Made by a program: the position numbers and the translations under genes. This document shows positions 15,701 to 24,628 of a stretch of DNA of 64,000 nucleotides, in pieces. The stretch is from Verrucomicrobiia bacterium. GTDB lineage: Bacteria; Verrucomicrobiota; Verrucomicrobiia; Limisphaerales; UBA11358. The notes under the pieces were generated by a model, which did no database searches, was not told the DNA's origin, and was given only the letters and a program-made list of their open reading frames with translations. The stretch covers positions 1 to 64,000 of the forward strand of contig JARLJW010000008.1 in assembly GCA_031290985.1 (NCBI GenBank), in the 5' to 3' direction. Every line of letters begins with the position of its first letter. Within the stretch, counting starts at the first letter, position 1.

Positions 15701-16990
15701 TCACCGCAAATCGATCGTCACCTGCGCGTTGGTGCTGGACAGCTTGTTCACCCCTTCCGGCGTGGTGATTTTACAATCCACCAGCCGGACGTTTTGCGCG
15801 TAGTAGATACCAAACGGTTTATCCGCCGTGATGTTGACCTGCTGCAACAGCACATTCGTCACGCCCATTTCGGGCAAACCCCAGATCAATCCCGCCCGGT
15901 AGCCAGGATTCACCGTCGCCGTGATGTTGCTGAAAATGAGGTCGCGATAAACCGGCGTCCGGCCCGTGACGACCGCGCCCGGATAACCGGCGGCGATGGC
16001 GGCGGTAACTTTGTTCAGCGCCCGGTACTCGCGGTTGGTCGCCATGTACGTGGCATAGACGAGGATTGGAAAATCCACGTTCGTCATGCGCAGGTTCAGG
16101 TACGTCAGGTTGTGCAGATAACCGCCGCGGTCGCGGTCGGATTTGATGCGGATGCCCTGCTCGGTATGATTGAACGTGCAGTTCACCACCATGAAATTCG
16201 ACACACCGCCGGCGGTCGGGCTGCCGATGGAAACGCCGTGGCCGTAGCCATAGGTGCAATTTGTGATGAGCACGTCGGAAGTGCCGCCGCCGCACGTGAA
16301 GTTGTCATCGCCCACGCTCACGTCGCAATCCTGGATCAAAACCCGTTTGGCACTGACGTCGCACGCGTCGGTGTTGTGGCCGGGGTTGACCGGGTCGGTG
16401 GAGGGATTCGCCCGGATGGTCACGCCGCGAACCGTGACATCCGTGCTCTTGCCGCTGATGGCGATGTGAAACATCGGGGAATTGGTCAGCGTAAGCCGCT
16501 CGATCAAGACACGGTTGCAGGATGACAGCGCGATCATCCGCGGCCGCCGGGCGCCGCGCTCACGCGCAAAGGGCCACCACGGAATGCCCTGTCCGTCGAT
16601 CATGCCGGAACCGCTGATGGCGACGTCGTGCAGCCCATAACCAGTGATGAAGCTGGCCGGGTTCACGGTGCCACCCGGGTATTTGTCCAATGGCAGCATC
16701 CGCAACGTCCCATCCACACGCAGATTGATCTGGTTGGTCAGCCGGACGGGCCCGCTCAAATAAACTCCCGCCGGAATTTCCACGATTCCGCCCCCTGCCC
16801 CGCTGGCCGCATCAATCGCCGCCTGGATCGCCGCCGTGTTCGTGGCCACGCCATCGCCGGTCGCGCCATATTTGGTGATGTCAAAAACACCACCGGGTAT
16901 CTCCGGCAACGCGGGATTGCCAAATGAACGACCAAGGCCCGCCAGCACCACCAATCCGGCCAGCGTCCATGCACAAAAATTTCTTTTCAT
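15701..16990 (-). CDS. Secreted polygalacturonase, glycoside hydrolase family 28
   Basis: Right-handed beta-helix pectinase that hydrolyses galacturonan or rhamnogalacturonan. I use the ATG at 16990 (429 residues), because it gives a clean signal peptide (MKRNFCAWTLAGLVVLAGL); the track start at 17011 is a GTG overlapping the upstream gene. The family active-site elements are all present: NTDACD with Asp208, VGDDNF with Asp228-Asp229, GHG at 250-252 and RIK at 281-283. The N-terminal pectate-lyase-like region starts with FDITKYGATGDG. The gene lies 8 bases after the fused acetylesterase-pectin methylesterase, so both are probably co-transcribed and act on the same polymer. Confidence 0.92.
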   Translation of the reverse strand: MKRNFCAWTLAGLVVLAGLGRSFGNPALPEIPGGVFDITKYGATGDGVATNTAAIQAAIDAASGAGGGIVEIPAGVYLSGPVRLTNQINLRVDGTLRMLPLDKYPGGTVNPASFITGYGLHDVAISGSGMIDGQGIPWWPFARERGARRPRMIALSSCNRVLIERLTLTNSPMFHIAISGKSTDVTVRGVTIRANPSTDPVNPGHNTDACDVSAKRVLIQDCDVSVGDDNFTCGGGTSDVLITNCTYGYGHGVSIGSPTAGGVSNFMVVNCTFNHTEQGIRIKSDRDRGGYLHNLTYLNLRMTNVDFPILVYATYMATNREYRALNKVTAAIAAGYPGAVVTGRTPVYRDLIFSNITATVNPGYRAGLIWGLPEMGVTNVLLQQVNITADKPFGIYYAQNVRLVDCKITTPEGVNKLSSTNAQVTIDLR

Positions 16991-16998
16991 AAACAAGC

Positions 16999-18723
16999 TC
17001 ACGGTTTCCACCCATCGGTTCCGCCCAAAATCTTTTCCACCGTGAACGCCTTCGCCTCGTCATCGGTCAACTGCTTCGCCCATTTCACGCGCGCGGCGGG
17101 ATTCGCCCCCGGGCCGGTGCTGTGGTATTCCGCATAGCGCGCGGTCAATTCATTCGTCGGGTTACGCCAGTTGTTCCAGCCTTCGGGCTTGATATGGTCG
17201 CCCAATTCGCAGTTCAGGTAGGTCACGCTCGCATACGGACGCCAGGGACGCCCCAGATCGGCCTTCGGCGGGCTGTTGGTGTTGGCGGGAACTCCCTCCG
17301 GGCTCAGCCAGGGGTTTGGGTCGCCGGTAAGCTTGCAATTCATGAAAACAAATCCTACCGGGCGATCCGGCGGCGTGTTCGCTGCCGTGACGTGCCCGCC
17401 GTTCTTGCTGTGAATCTCGCAATGGTCAAACACCGTCGTGGCCGAGCCGTAAATAAAATCCACGCGCCCCTCGATGTAGCGATTCGTGAAATATTGCCGC
17501 GCGTCATCGACCCGCAACGTGTCTTGCCAGCCCAGCAGCCGACAGTGATTGAGCACGGCGCGATCGCCGATCACCCGCAAGGCCAGCGCCTGCCCATGAT
17601 CGCCGGAGGTGTTTTGGAACGTGACATTCTCCGCGTGAAAATCATCGCCCAGCACCACCACGCCAATGCCCTTGTAACTCGGATCGGCGCCCGGGTTGGG
17701 CTCGTTCTGGTTCAAGCCGTAGGTAAAAATCGTGTTCGCCAGTTCCTCGCCCACGAAGCGAATATTGCGCTTGGATTTTGGCACGATGATCTGGCCCTCA
17801 TATTTGCCGGGTTTCAACAGGATCGTGAACGGTTTGGCCGCACCATCCGGCGCGGCAGCGATGGCCGCCGAGACCGTGGTGTGCGTGCCGGAGCCGTCGG
17901 CGGAAACGACGGCGTCAAACTTCGCCTCCTTCGCCACCGGGTGTACATCCAGCGGCTCCGCACGCAGCACCGGCGACAATTCCGGCGCGGCCTTGCGCAG
18001 TTCTTCCACCACCAACCGCGCGAACAGCACATGTCCCTTCTCGTTCAGATGCGTGCCGTCGAAGCCGCCGGTATTGGTGCCATCCACGACCTTCGGCGGG
18101 CTGAACTCCAGGCATTTCTCCGGGCCGAGCGATTCACACAACTCGATGCTGCGCGCCTGCAAATCCACGAGCGGCACATGCCATTCGGCGGCGATCTTGC
18201 GGACTTCCTCCGCGTAGGGAGCGAGGCTGGATTTGATCTTGCCGGGATGCTCCTTGTCCCATTGCCGTCGTGTCAGCGGCGTGACGAGCACCGGTTTGGC
18301 GCCAATCGCCCGCGCCTCCTCCACATAGCTCACCATATTACTCACAAACGTCGGCATGTCCGTCGAACGCCCCGGCTTGCCCGGCTCATTGTTGTGGCCG
18401 AACTGGATGAGATAATAATCCCCCTTCAACGCCAGCGCATTGGTCCAGCGACCTTCACGCCGGAAACTTTCGGAACTGCGCCCGCCCTGCGACGTGTTGA
18501 TGCACTCCGCGCCGTCGGTGAGAAACTGTTTGAAGCCCAGCCCCCAGCCCGCGTTATCCGTCACTGTAGAATCGCCAACGAGCACGATCTTGATTTTTGC
18601 GGCTGCCGGAGCGGTGGCGTCATCCGCCGCATATGAAATGGCCAAAGGCAAAAAAATGGCGCAAATCACCGTGCCAGATCGGAGGGCTGCAAGCTGACGG
18701 CGGAAAATGGCAAAGGTGGTCAT
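16999..18723 (-). CDS. Secreted bifunctional SGNH acetylesterase (CE12-like) and pectin methylesterase (CE8)
   Basis: A 574-residue fusion with a hydrophobic signal region (GTVICAIFLPLAISYA). Residues about 42-265 form an SGNH hydrolase of the rhamnogalacturonan acetylesterase type: GDSTV (nucleophile Ser), GGRSSESF, GHNN and the terminal DGTHLN Asp-His pair. Residues about 275-574 are a pectinesterase with GWQDTLR, GRVDFIYGSAT and LGRPWRPY, which contain the two catalytic Asp residues and the Arg. The protein would strip acetyl and methyl groups and so expose the backbone for the polygalacturonase encoded directly downstream. Confidence 0.92.
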   Translation of the reverse strand: MTTFAIFRRQLAALRSGTVICAIFLPLAISYAADDATAPAAAKIKIVLVGDSTVTDNAGWGLGFKQFLTDGAECINTSQGGRSSESFRREGRWTNALALKGDYYLIQFGHNNEPGKPGRSTDMPTFVSNMVSYVEEARAIGAKPVLVTPLTRRQWDKEHPGKIKSSLAPYAEEVRKIAAEWHVPLVDLQARSIELCESLGPEKCLEFSPPKVVDGTNTGGFDGTHLNEKGHVLFARLVVEELRKAAPELSPVLRAEPLDVHPVAKEAKFDAVVSADGSGTHTTVSAAIAAAPDGAAKPFTILLKPGKYEGQIIVPKSKRNIRFVGEELANTIFTYGLNQNEPNPGADPSYKGIGVVVLGDDFHAENVTFQNTSGDHGQALALRVIGDRAVLNHCRLLGWQDTLRVDDARQYFTNRYIEGRVDFIYGSATTVFDHCEIHSKNGGHVTAANTPPDRPVGFVFMNCKLTGDPNPWLSPEGVPANTNSPPKADLGRPWRPYASVTYLNCELGDHIKPEGWNNWRNPTNELTARYAEYHSTGPGANPAARVKWAKQLTDDEAKAFTVEKILGGTDGWKP

Positions 18724-18857
18724 GTTTTGGATAAGACGGTATTTCCCCTTAGTTTGCCCACAACAACTTCCGGTTCAAATAGAGAATCGTGCAATAAACA
18801 TTGAAAAAATTGCCACTGCAGGACCTCCCAAGTCCAATGACCACGCAGAATCGCGGT

Positions 18858-18938
18858 TCAGACAAACTTTCCCAGATTTAGTATCCCGTGCGGGTCGAGC
18901 GCGGATTTTACCACGCGGTGAAGCTCGCGTGATTCAGG
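18858..18938 (-). pseudogene. Remnant of the 3' end of a GlcD-type oxidase gene
   Basis: Read on the minus strand, this piece encodes PESRELHRVVKSALDP followed by HGILNLGKFV and a stop, almost identical to the end of the intact oxidase gene at 22036. By eye about 85 percent of bases match over roughly 80 positions. An in-frame stop lies directly upstream, so only the last 26 codons remain. It sits beyond the 3' end of the large STN-repeat gene, so that gene is bracketed by two copies of the oxidase tail. Confidence 0.8.
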
Positions 18939-18984
18939 TCAAAGCCATCCAACATCACGCCGGATTTGACCACCGCCGCCACGT

Positions 18985-21903
18985 TCAATTCCTCCAAACC
19001 CAATCCCCCGATCTCACATCCTCCTGACCGGATTGATTGAGGCCCACCATCCCCCCGTCATCGGTTTCATTCCAGCCGATCGAATACAGCAAAAAACTCC
19101 CCGCATCCATCCGGAGATATTTCAATGGCTGCCCGCCGATGATGTCATGCGGCGGAATCGCGATGAATCCCGGCACCAGCACACCGGGTGATTCCGGGTA
19201 TACCCCCTGTTTCAGCCGGTACCGCTCCAAGGCACAAGCCACCTGCCCTTCCCAAACTCTGGCCTGATAGCAGGCGGTGGTCGCAATGGCTTTGGAATAG
19301 ATTGTAGCCACCTTGGCGGCGAAAAAGTAATAAGGCCGGAACCTGTCACTGACGGCATCCAGGTCGCTCTGGCATTCGGCAATTTTGCCGGGCAGGAAAA
19401 CGTTCTGACCGGCATCCCAGCTTGCCGCCTCTTTTTGGTGGATGGCGGATATGAAGACCAGATTTTTGTAAAGCCAGCCGCGTGGCGCCCAATCAAATTC
19501 CCCGGGGCGTAACATCTTGGATGTTGAATATTGCTCAACCGCATAAATGTGGATTTGTATGTCCTCTTTAAGCGCTTCAACGAGATCTGGAGCCAGGTTG
19601 ACCTTCGCGAGCTGCGCTTCCAATGCGGCCAGTTGCGGCTCGCGCCAGGCATGAAGCCTGATTCCATCCGCGATGGCATCTGTATAAAGCCCGGCCACAG
19701 CCACATTGATCATCGCCGCCACCAGAGTCATTGGCTTGCGGGCGGGGGCCGCTTCCAGCAGGCGTCGCATGTCATTCAGCAGCGTGAGTTCAGCCAGCGC
19801 CTTTTCCGGCCGGCCCAACAGCAGTTCACACTGCGCACGTTGGGCCAGCACCTGCGCCACCGCCCGCACATTGACATAATTGGGGATCGGCATCTGATAC
19901 GGAGTTGAATAATCACCGTCCATGCGCGCATAGGGACGTTTCAGCGCCTCCCGGATCAGGTCAAAATCGCCCTGAAATGTGTCCGACCACGCCAGATAAT
20001 CCGCCGCCGGCGCCGCATCCATGACCACCTGAAAGCGGTTTGCCCCCGCCGGTTTCACGTACAGCGGAGGCGGTCCCGGATGCGTTGAACCATTGGGATA
20101 TAAGTCCGCAAATAATGCGGTCAATTCCCCGGCCGACGGCGTTTGGTCCGAGCAAAGGGTGACTTGCACCGGCTGGACCCGGCTTGACGCCCCGGCCAGC
20201 ACCGCCATCCCCTGCGAACCGACCAGGTTACCTCCGATAGCCTGCTCCAACCGGGCAGTCAGCGCCTCCCGCTCCCCGGCCGGGATGTAAATGGAACGTG
20301 CCCCCTTGCTTTTCGGCGTGATTTTGGCGATGCCAGTCTCCGGAATATAATCCAGTTGCAGGTCGTTCTGGTTGAGGATGGCCAGCAGCGCCTCTCCGGC
20401 GGCGATATTTTGCCAGTTAAGCGACAATTGCGGTTCGATTTTGTAGTGCCCGTCCACGTCCGGCTGGCCATAACCGATCCTCGGGTCGAATATGAAATTA
20501 AGCCCCGCCTGCCGCGCCAGATTTTCCACGGCCGTGGTCAGCGGAACATCATTGAATTGAATCAATGGTATGCTTTCATTGACATCGTTGGTGTCGGCTG
20601 GCCACGGAAAATCCCGCGCCAGTGAAATTTCAGCCGGCGGAATTACTGTCCGCGGTTCCTGTACCGTGATGACTCCCGTTCTGGTGTTCCGGTCGTAAAC
20701 CAACTGCAGGCCGTAATTGTCCAGCAGCGCCAGCAGGGCGTCCCGCGCTGAGATGTTTTCCCAGCGGAGGGAAAGCTCGGGCTCCTTTTTGAATTGTCCA
20801 TCCTTGTCCCGCCTGCCATAGCCGATTGTCGGATCCATTGAAAATTGGATGCCCGCCTGCCGCGCCAGATTGGTGATCACCACCGTAAGCGTCATGTCAC
20901 TGAACTGCATCAGCGGTATCACCACATCATTGGTTGAAGCCGGCCAGATGGATGCCTCGTCCGCCGGGTGTTTGATCAGACGCTTCAGGGTGATACGGGA
21001 GATGCCTGTCTTGGGATCGTCAATCAACTGGAGATCGTAATTGTCCAAGACCGCCAGCAAAGCCTGCCGCGCGCTGATATTTTCCCAGCGGAGGTTCAAC
21101 TCCGGTTCCCGCTTGAGCCTTCCATATTCGTCTGCTTGCCCGTAACCGATCTTCGGGTCCAGCATGTAATTGATGTCCGCCTGACGCGCCAGATTCTCAA
21201 TCGCCGTGGTGATGGGCACATCGCCGAACTGGATCAGCGGAATACGCGCCTCGTTGCCCGCAGCCGGCAAAGTTTTTGCCGCGTTGGACACCGCACGGCG
21301 CGGCTCATTTTCCCAGAAAGCGGCCGGTCCTTGGGAAATATAGCGCAGCAGCATCCCGCCCTTGTTTCCATCCGTGACCGGATTGTTTGGGTGCGTGGTT
21401 GGCACGAACGTCACCTCTGCCAGGGTCACGGAGTTGGAAAATTCGCGGCCAAAATCGGCCAGATTCATCCGGACCGACGGCTCATCGGGCCGTGCGGTTC
21501 CTGCTCTCCGTTTCACGAACCAGTCCGCCATGTGGGAGGCCTTGAAAAAATTCTGGTCGTCCGGCACCGGGGGCGGGATGCACGCCTTCCAATCGACCGC
21601 TTCCCCCCTGGCTTCCAGTTCGCTTTTACATTGCTCCCACGCGCGCTTGCCCCGCCAGTCTTCTTCCAGGTAAAAAACCGCCACCAGCAGCAGCACAATA
21701 CAAACCGGAACCCAAACAATGAAGTGATACGGAATGGATCTGTGCGTCTCCGGAACCTTGTGTCTTGGCGGCAAATCAGAGTGTGGGATGGGTGGCGGCT
21801 TGGGAACGCTCTTCTGGCTGGACGGGTCCAATGGCGTGTGGTCTAGCGCGCAAATGACGGCATCGTCAGGGTACTCTGCCCCGCAATATGGACATTTCTT
21901 CAT
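18985..21903 (-). CDS. Large membrane-anchored protein with three STN-like repeats
   Basis: About 972 residues from MKKCPYCGAEYP; the TTG at 21939 is less likely. A zinc ribbon (CPYCGAEYPDDAVICALD, only two true Cys pairs partly kept) leads to a single membrane helix (FIVWVPVCIVLLLVAVFYL). Three tandem repeats of about 90 residues follow, at roughly 220-310, 323-410 and 441-531, each with IPLIQFxDVPLTTAxENLARQA, DPxIGYG, LRWENISAxxALLAxLDNYxLQL. These resemble the secretin/TonB short N-terminal domain. The C-terminal half is helical and ends with ALERYRLKQGVYPESP and YSIGWNETDDGG, a pattern I know from planctomycete and verrucomicrobial proteins. Function unknown; it is not a secretin. Confidence 0.8.
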   Translation of the reverse strand: MKKCPYCGAEYPDDAVICALDHTPLDPSSQKSVPKPPPIPHSDLPPRHKVPETHRSIPYHFIVWVPVCIVLLLVAVFYLEEDWRGKRAWEQCKSELEARGEAVDWKACIPPPVPDDQNFFKASHMADWFVKRRAGTARPDEPSVRMNLADFGREFSNSVTLAEVTFVPTTHPNNPVTDGNKGGMLLRYISQGPAAFWENEPRRAVSNAAKTLPAAGNEARIPLIQFGDVPITTAIENLARQADINYMLDPKIGYGQADEYGRLKREPELNLRWENISARQALLAVLDNYDLQLIDDPKTGISRITLKRLIKHPADEASIWPASTNDVVIPLMQFSDMTLTVVITNLARQAGIQFSMDPTIGYGRRDKDGQFKKEPELSLRWENISARDALLALLDNYGLQLVYDRNTRTGVITVQEPRTVIPPAEISLARDFPWPADTNDVNESIPLIQFNDVPLTTAVENLARQAGLNFIFDPRIGYGQPDVDGHYKIEPQLSLNWQNIAAGEALLAILNQNDLQLDYIPETGIAKITPKSKGARSIYIPAGEREALTARLEQAIGGNLVGSQGMAVLAGASSRVQPVQVTLCSDQTPSAGELTALFADLYPNGSTHPGPPPLYVKPAGANRFQVVMDAAPAADYLAWSDTFQGDFDLIREALKRPYARMDGDYSTPYQMPIPNYVNVRAVAQVLAQRAQCELLLGRPEKALAELTLLNDMRRLLEAAPARKPMTLVAAMINVAVAGLYTDAIADGIRLHAWREPQLAALEAQLAKVNLAPDLVEALKEDIQIHIYAVEQYSTSKMLRPGEFDWAPRGWLYKNLVFISAIHQKEAASWDAGQNVFLPGKIAECQSDLDAVSDRFRPYYFFAAKVATIYSKAIATTACYQARVWEGQVACALERYRLKQGVYPESPGVLVPGFIAIPPHDIIGGQPLKYLRMDAGSFLLYSIGWNETDDGGMVGLNQSGQEDVRSGDWVWRN

Positions 21904-22035
21904 AGGCTGTTGCGTGCGCCCGCCGCCTGCGGTATCCAATGGTCTTTAATTCCGTTTGAACGTCAATCCGAATGCATTGACCGCTGTGAACCATCCTGCC
22001 GCCGATCCCGCTTCGTCAACAACCGCAATATCAGC

Positions 22036-23406
22036 TCAAACAAACTTTCCCGGATTCAGGATGCCGTGCGGGTCGAGCGCGGCTTTGACGACGCGGTGGA
22101 GTTCGCGTGATTCTGGCGAAACGGCCTGGGGCCACCAACGTTTCTTAGCCAGGCCGATGCCGTGTTCGCCGGTGATGCTGCCGCCGCTGGCGATGACCCA
22201 ACTGAAGAGATCATCCAGACACTTCTTGGAACGCGCCTTCGCGCCGGGCTGCGTATAATCCACCATGACGTTGGTGTGGATATTGCCGTCGCCCGCGTGG
22301 CCGAAGCAGGCGAGTTGCAGGCCGTGCTTTTTCTGCAATTGCGCGGCGAACTTGAACAGCGCCTCCAGTTTGCCGCGCGGCACCACGACGTCCTCGTTCA
22401 GCTTGGTCAGGCCGGTGTCGCGGAGGGCGTAGGAAAATTCGCGGCGGATCTGCCAGACGGCTTCGCACTGTTCGGCGCCGAAACCGCGCTCGACGAACAG
22501 CGGTTTTTGTTTGCGCACAATTTTTTCCACGGCGGCGATCTCCGGGCGGACGGAATTTTCCTGGCCGTCCAGTTCCACGATGAGGTGCGCCTTGCAACCG
22601 AGCAATCGCTTGCTCTTGGTCCGCTTGGCGGCGGCGGCCAGCGTGAATTCATCTGCCAGTTCCGCCGCGCACGGCAGAAAGCCGGCGGCAAAAATGGATT
22701 GCAACGCCCGCACGGCGGCGCTCATGGAGGAAAAACCCACGGCCAAATTCGCGCGGAACGGCGGCAGCGGAATCAGCTTCAGCGTCGCCCCGGTGATGAC
22801 GCCGAGCAGGCCTTCCGAGCCGACGAAGAGCCGGTGCAGATCGAAGCCGGTCTTGTTTTTGTGCGTACGCCCGCCGAGCTTCACGATGTCGCCGTTGGTG
22901 AGCACGACCTCGAGGCCGAGGACATAATCACGCGTGACGCCGTATTTCAGGCAGCGCGGCCCGCCGGCGTTGGTGGCGATGTTGCCGCCAAGCGAATTGT
23001 TGGCGCGGCTCGCCGGATCAGGCGGATAAAAAAGTTTCTGGCGCTCGACCCTGGCCTGAAATTCCGCCGTGTTCACGGCGGGCTGGACGACGGCGACGAA
23101 ATCCTTCGCATTGATCTCCAGAATTTTCCCCATGCGCTCGGTCGAAAGCGCGATGCCGCCGTGCATCGGCACGCAGCCTCCGACATAGCCATGACCCGCG
23201 CCGCGCGGCGTGACGGGTATCTTGTGCTGGCTCGCAAACCGCAGGATCTTCGAGACGGATTGCGCGGAACGCGGCAAGGCGACGGCGTCCGGCTGGTGGA
23301 CGGCGAACCATTTGTCGCCGGCGTACTTGGCGAGCGTGGCGGGCTGGAGAAAAATTTCGCCGGGCAGTTTCTTTTTGAGCTGGTGGAGCTGACGGGAAAA
23401 ATTCAT
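22036..23406 (-). CDS. FAD-linked oxidase, GlcD/D-lactate dehydrogenase type
   Basis: A 456-residue flavoprotein of the glycolate oxidase subunit D and D-lactate dehydrogenase family, oxidising a 2-hydroxy acid. The FAD-binding domain contains PRGAGHGYVGGCVP and DPASRANNSLGGNIATNAGG; the C-terminal domain has CFGHAGDGNIHTNVMV and GSITGEHGIGLAKKRW, which carry the metal and substrate ligands. The start overlaps the preceding DUF2007 gene by four bases. It is last in the mlaE-mlaF-mlaD-PIN/TRAM-DUF2007 run. No GlcE or GlcF partner lies nearby, so it may act alone as D-lactate dehydrogenase. A copy of its last 26 codons is found at 18858. Confidence 0.9.
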   Translation of the reverse strand: MNFSRQLHQLKKKLPGEIFLQPATLAKYAGDKWFAVHQPDAVALPRSAQSVSKILRFASQHKIPVTPRGAGHGYVGGCVPMHGGIALSTERMGKILEINAKDFVAVVQPAVNTAEFQARVERQKLFYPPDPASRANNSLGGNIATNAGGPRCLKYGVTRDYVLGLEVVLTNGDIVKLGGRTHKNKTGFDLHRLFVGSEGLLGVITGATLKLIPLPPFRANLAVGFSSMSAAVRALQSIFAAGFLPCAAELADEFTLAAAAKRTKSKRLLGCKAHLIVELDGQENSVRPEIAAVEKIVRKQKPLFVERGFGAEQCEAVWQIRREFSYALRDTGLTKLNEDVVVPRGKLEALFKFAAQLQKKHGLQLACFGHAGDGNIHTNVMVDYTQPGAKARSKKCLDDLFSWVIASGGSITGEHGIGLAKKRWWPQAVSPESRELHRVVKAALDPHGILNPGKFV

Positions 23407-23615
23407 TCGACGGGCGCGTCCAGAAATTCTTTGGCATCACCGGCTTCCTCATCCGGCACTTCAATCCGCAGCAGGGTGGCCGTGGAACTGCCGCCGAGCC
23501 AGCCGGCGGCCATTTCATTGGCGATGAAGGGATGAAAGCCCGCGGCCTCCAGCCGTGAGCGGGTCAGTTCCGCCTCGGCGAGGTTGAAATTGGTGGTGAT
23601 GGTCACGAGGTTCAT
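23403..23615 (-). CDS. DUF2007 domain small protein
   Basis: A 70-residue protein of the DUF2007 family, often called putative signal-transducing protein. It reads MNLVTITTNFNLAEAELTRS, then LEAAGFHPFIANE and LRIEVPDEEAGDAKEFL, the typical pattern in which a beta strand, a helix that picks the residue carrying over, and a final DEEA-type helix follow each other. It overlaps the upstream PIN-TRAM gene by four bases and the downstream oxidase by four bases, so the three are translationally coupled. Biochemical function unknown. Confidence 0.85.
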   Translation of the reverse strand: MNLVTITTNFNLAEAELTRSRLEAAGFHPFIANEMAAGWLGGSSTATLLRIEVPDEEAGDAKEFLDAPVE

Positions 23616-24628
23616 TTGGCGGCTCCATTGCGGGCTTCGGCGAACACCAGCACGCCGGCACCGGTTTGCACGGTGCTTTGAACTTGCGCATCGATCTGCT
23701 GGCCAATGTGCGGCTGGCCGTTATTGACGATGACCATCGTGCCGTCCGGCAGATAGCCGATGCCCTGCCCCTTGTCCCGGCCTTCGCGCACGATCTTGAT
23801 GTGGACAACCTCGCCCGGAATCATCGCCGCCTTCATCAGGTGCGCGATTTCATGGAAGTTCACGCACTGGACACTTTGCAGCCCGGCCACCTTGGCCAGA
23901 TTGGAGTCATTGGTGAACAGCTTGGCGTTGAGGTTGCGCGCCAGGCGCACCAGCTTGGCGTCCACGCCCTTTTCCTCGGGAAAATCACCGTCATGGATCC
24001 GCACCTCGATCTTGGTGTTGTGCTGGAGCCGGTTCAACATCTCGAAACCGCGCCGGCCGCGCGCGCGTTTGATGTCCTCGGCGGAATCGGCAATCTGCTG
24101 GAGTTCCAGCAGCACGAACCGGGGCACGACGACCAGGCCCTCGACCAGCCGCGCCTCGATCAAATCAGCGATGCGACCGTCGATGATGACGCTGGTGTCC
24201 AGCAACAGCAGGTTGTCCGGCTTGTTCTGGGGCGAAAAGCGGACGTAAGGGATGATGAGCGAAAAATCCTCCTTGTTGCTGCGCATGGCCAGCACCATGC
24301 CGATGTAGCCGAACCCCAGGAACAGGGCGAGGCGGATGAGCTGGCGCGTGTTCCCCTCGCCGTCACCAAACAGCCCGGAGTGATCCACCAGCAGGGCGAC
24401 CAGCCAGCCGAGAAAAAGCCCGAACGTCGTGGCGGAAAAGGCGCGCAGCGAAAACCCCTTCAACATTTCGTCCACGGCGATGAGCAGGCCGCCGAAACCG
24501 AAGCCGATCATCATTCCTAATATTCCCGCATGTGACTGGTTGACATAGTCTTGCGCCTGACTGAGGGCGTAGCCGCCCAAGATGCAAAGGCCGAGAAACA
24601 GGATGCGGATGGACCAAAGTGGTGTCAT
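23612..24628 (-). CDS. Membrane PIN-TRAM domain protein (YacL-like)
   Basis: A 338-residue protein with four N-terminal membrane segments (residues about 6-115), a PIN nuclease domain and a C-terminal TRAM domain. The PIN acidic residues are visible in LLLDTSVIIDGR (Asp144, Asp150), FVLLELQ and FTNDSNLAKVA. The TRAM part is VVHIKIVREGRDKGQGIGYL followed by GTMVIVNNG. Homologues such as YacL are membrane-tethered putative RNases. Its start codon abuts the mlaD stop (TAAATG on the minus strand). Its placement in a lipid-transport operon is unusual and unexplained. Confidence 0.9.
   Translation of the reverse strand: MTPLWSIRILFLGLCILGGYALSQAQDYVNQSHAGILGMMIGFGFGGLLIAVDEMLKGFSLRAFSATTFGLFLGWLVALLVDHSGLFGDGEGNTRQLIRLALFLGFGYIGMVLAMRSNKEDFSLIIPYVRFSPQNKPDNLLLLDTSVIIDGRIADLIEARLVEGLVVVPRFVLLELQQIADSAEDIKRARGRRGFEMLNRLQHNTKIEVRIHDGDFPEEKGVDAKLVRLARNLNAKLFTNDSNLAKVAGLQSVQCVNFHEIAHLMKAAMIPGEVVHIKIVREGRDKGQGIGYLPDGTMVIVNNGQPHIGQQIDAQVQSTVQTGAGVLVFAEARNGAAK

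Noticed and set aside
22162-23535. 457-residue plus ORF
   Set aside because: Antisense to the GlcD-type oxidase gene.
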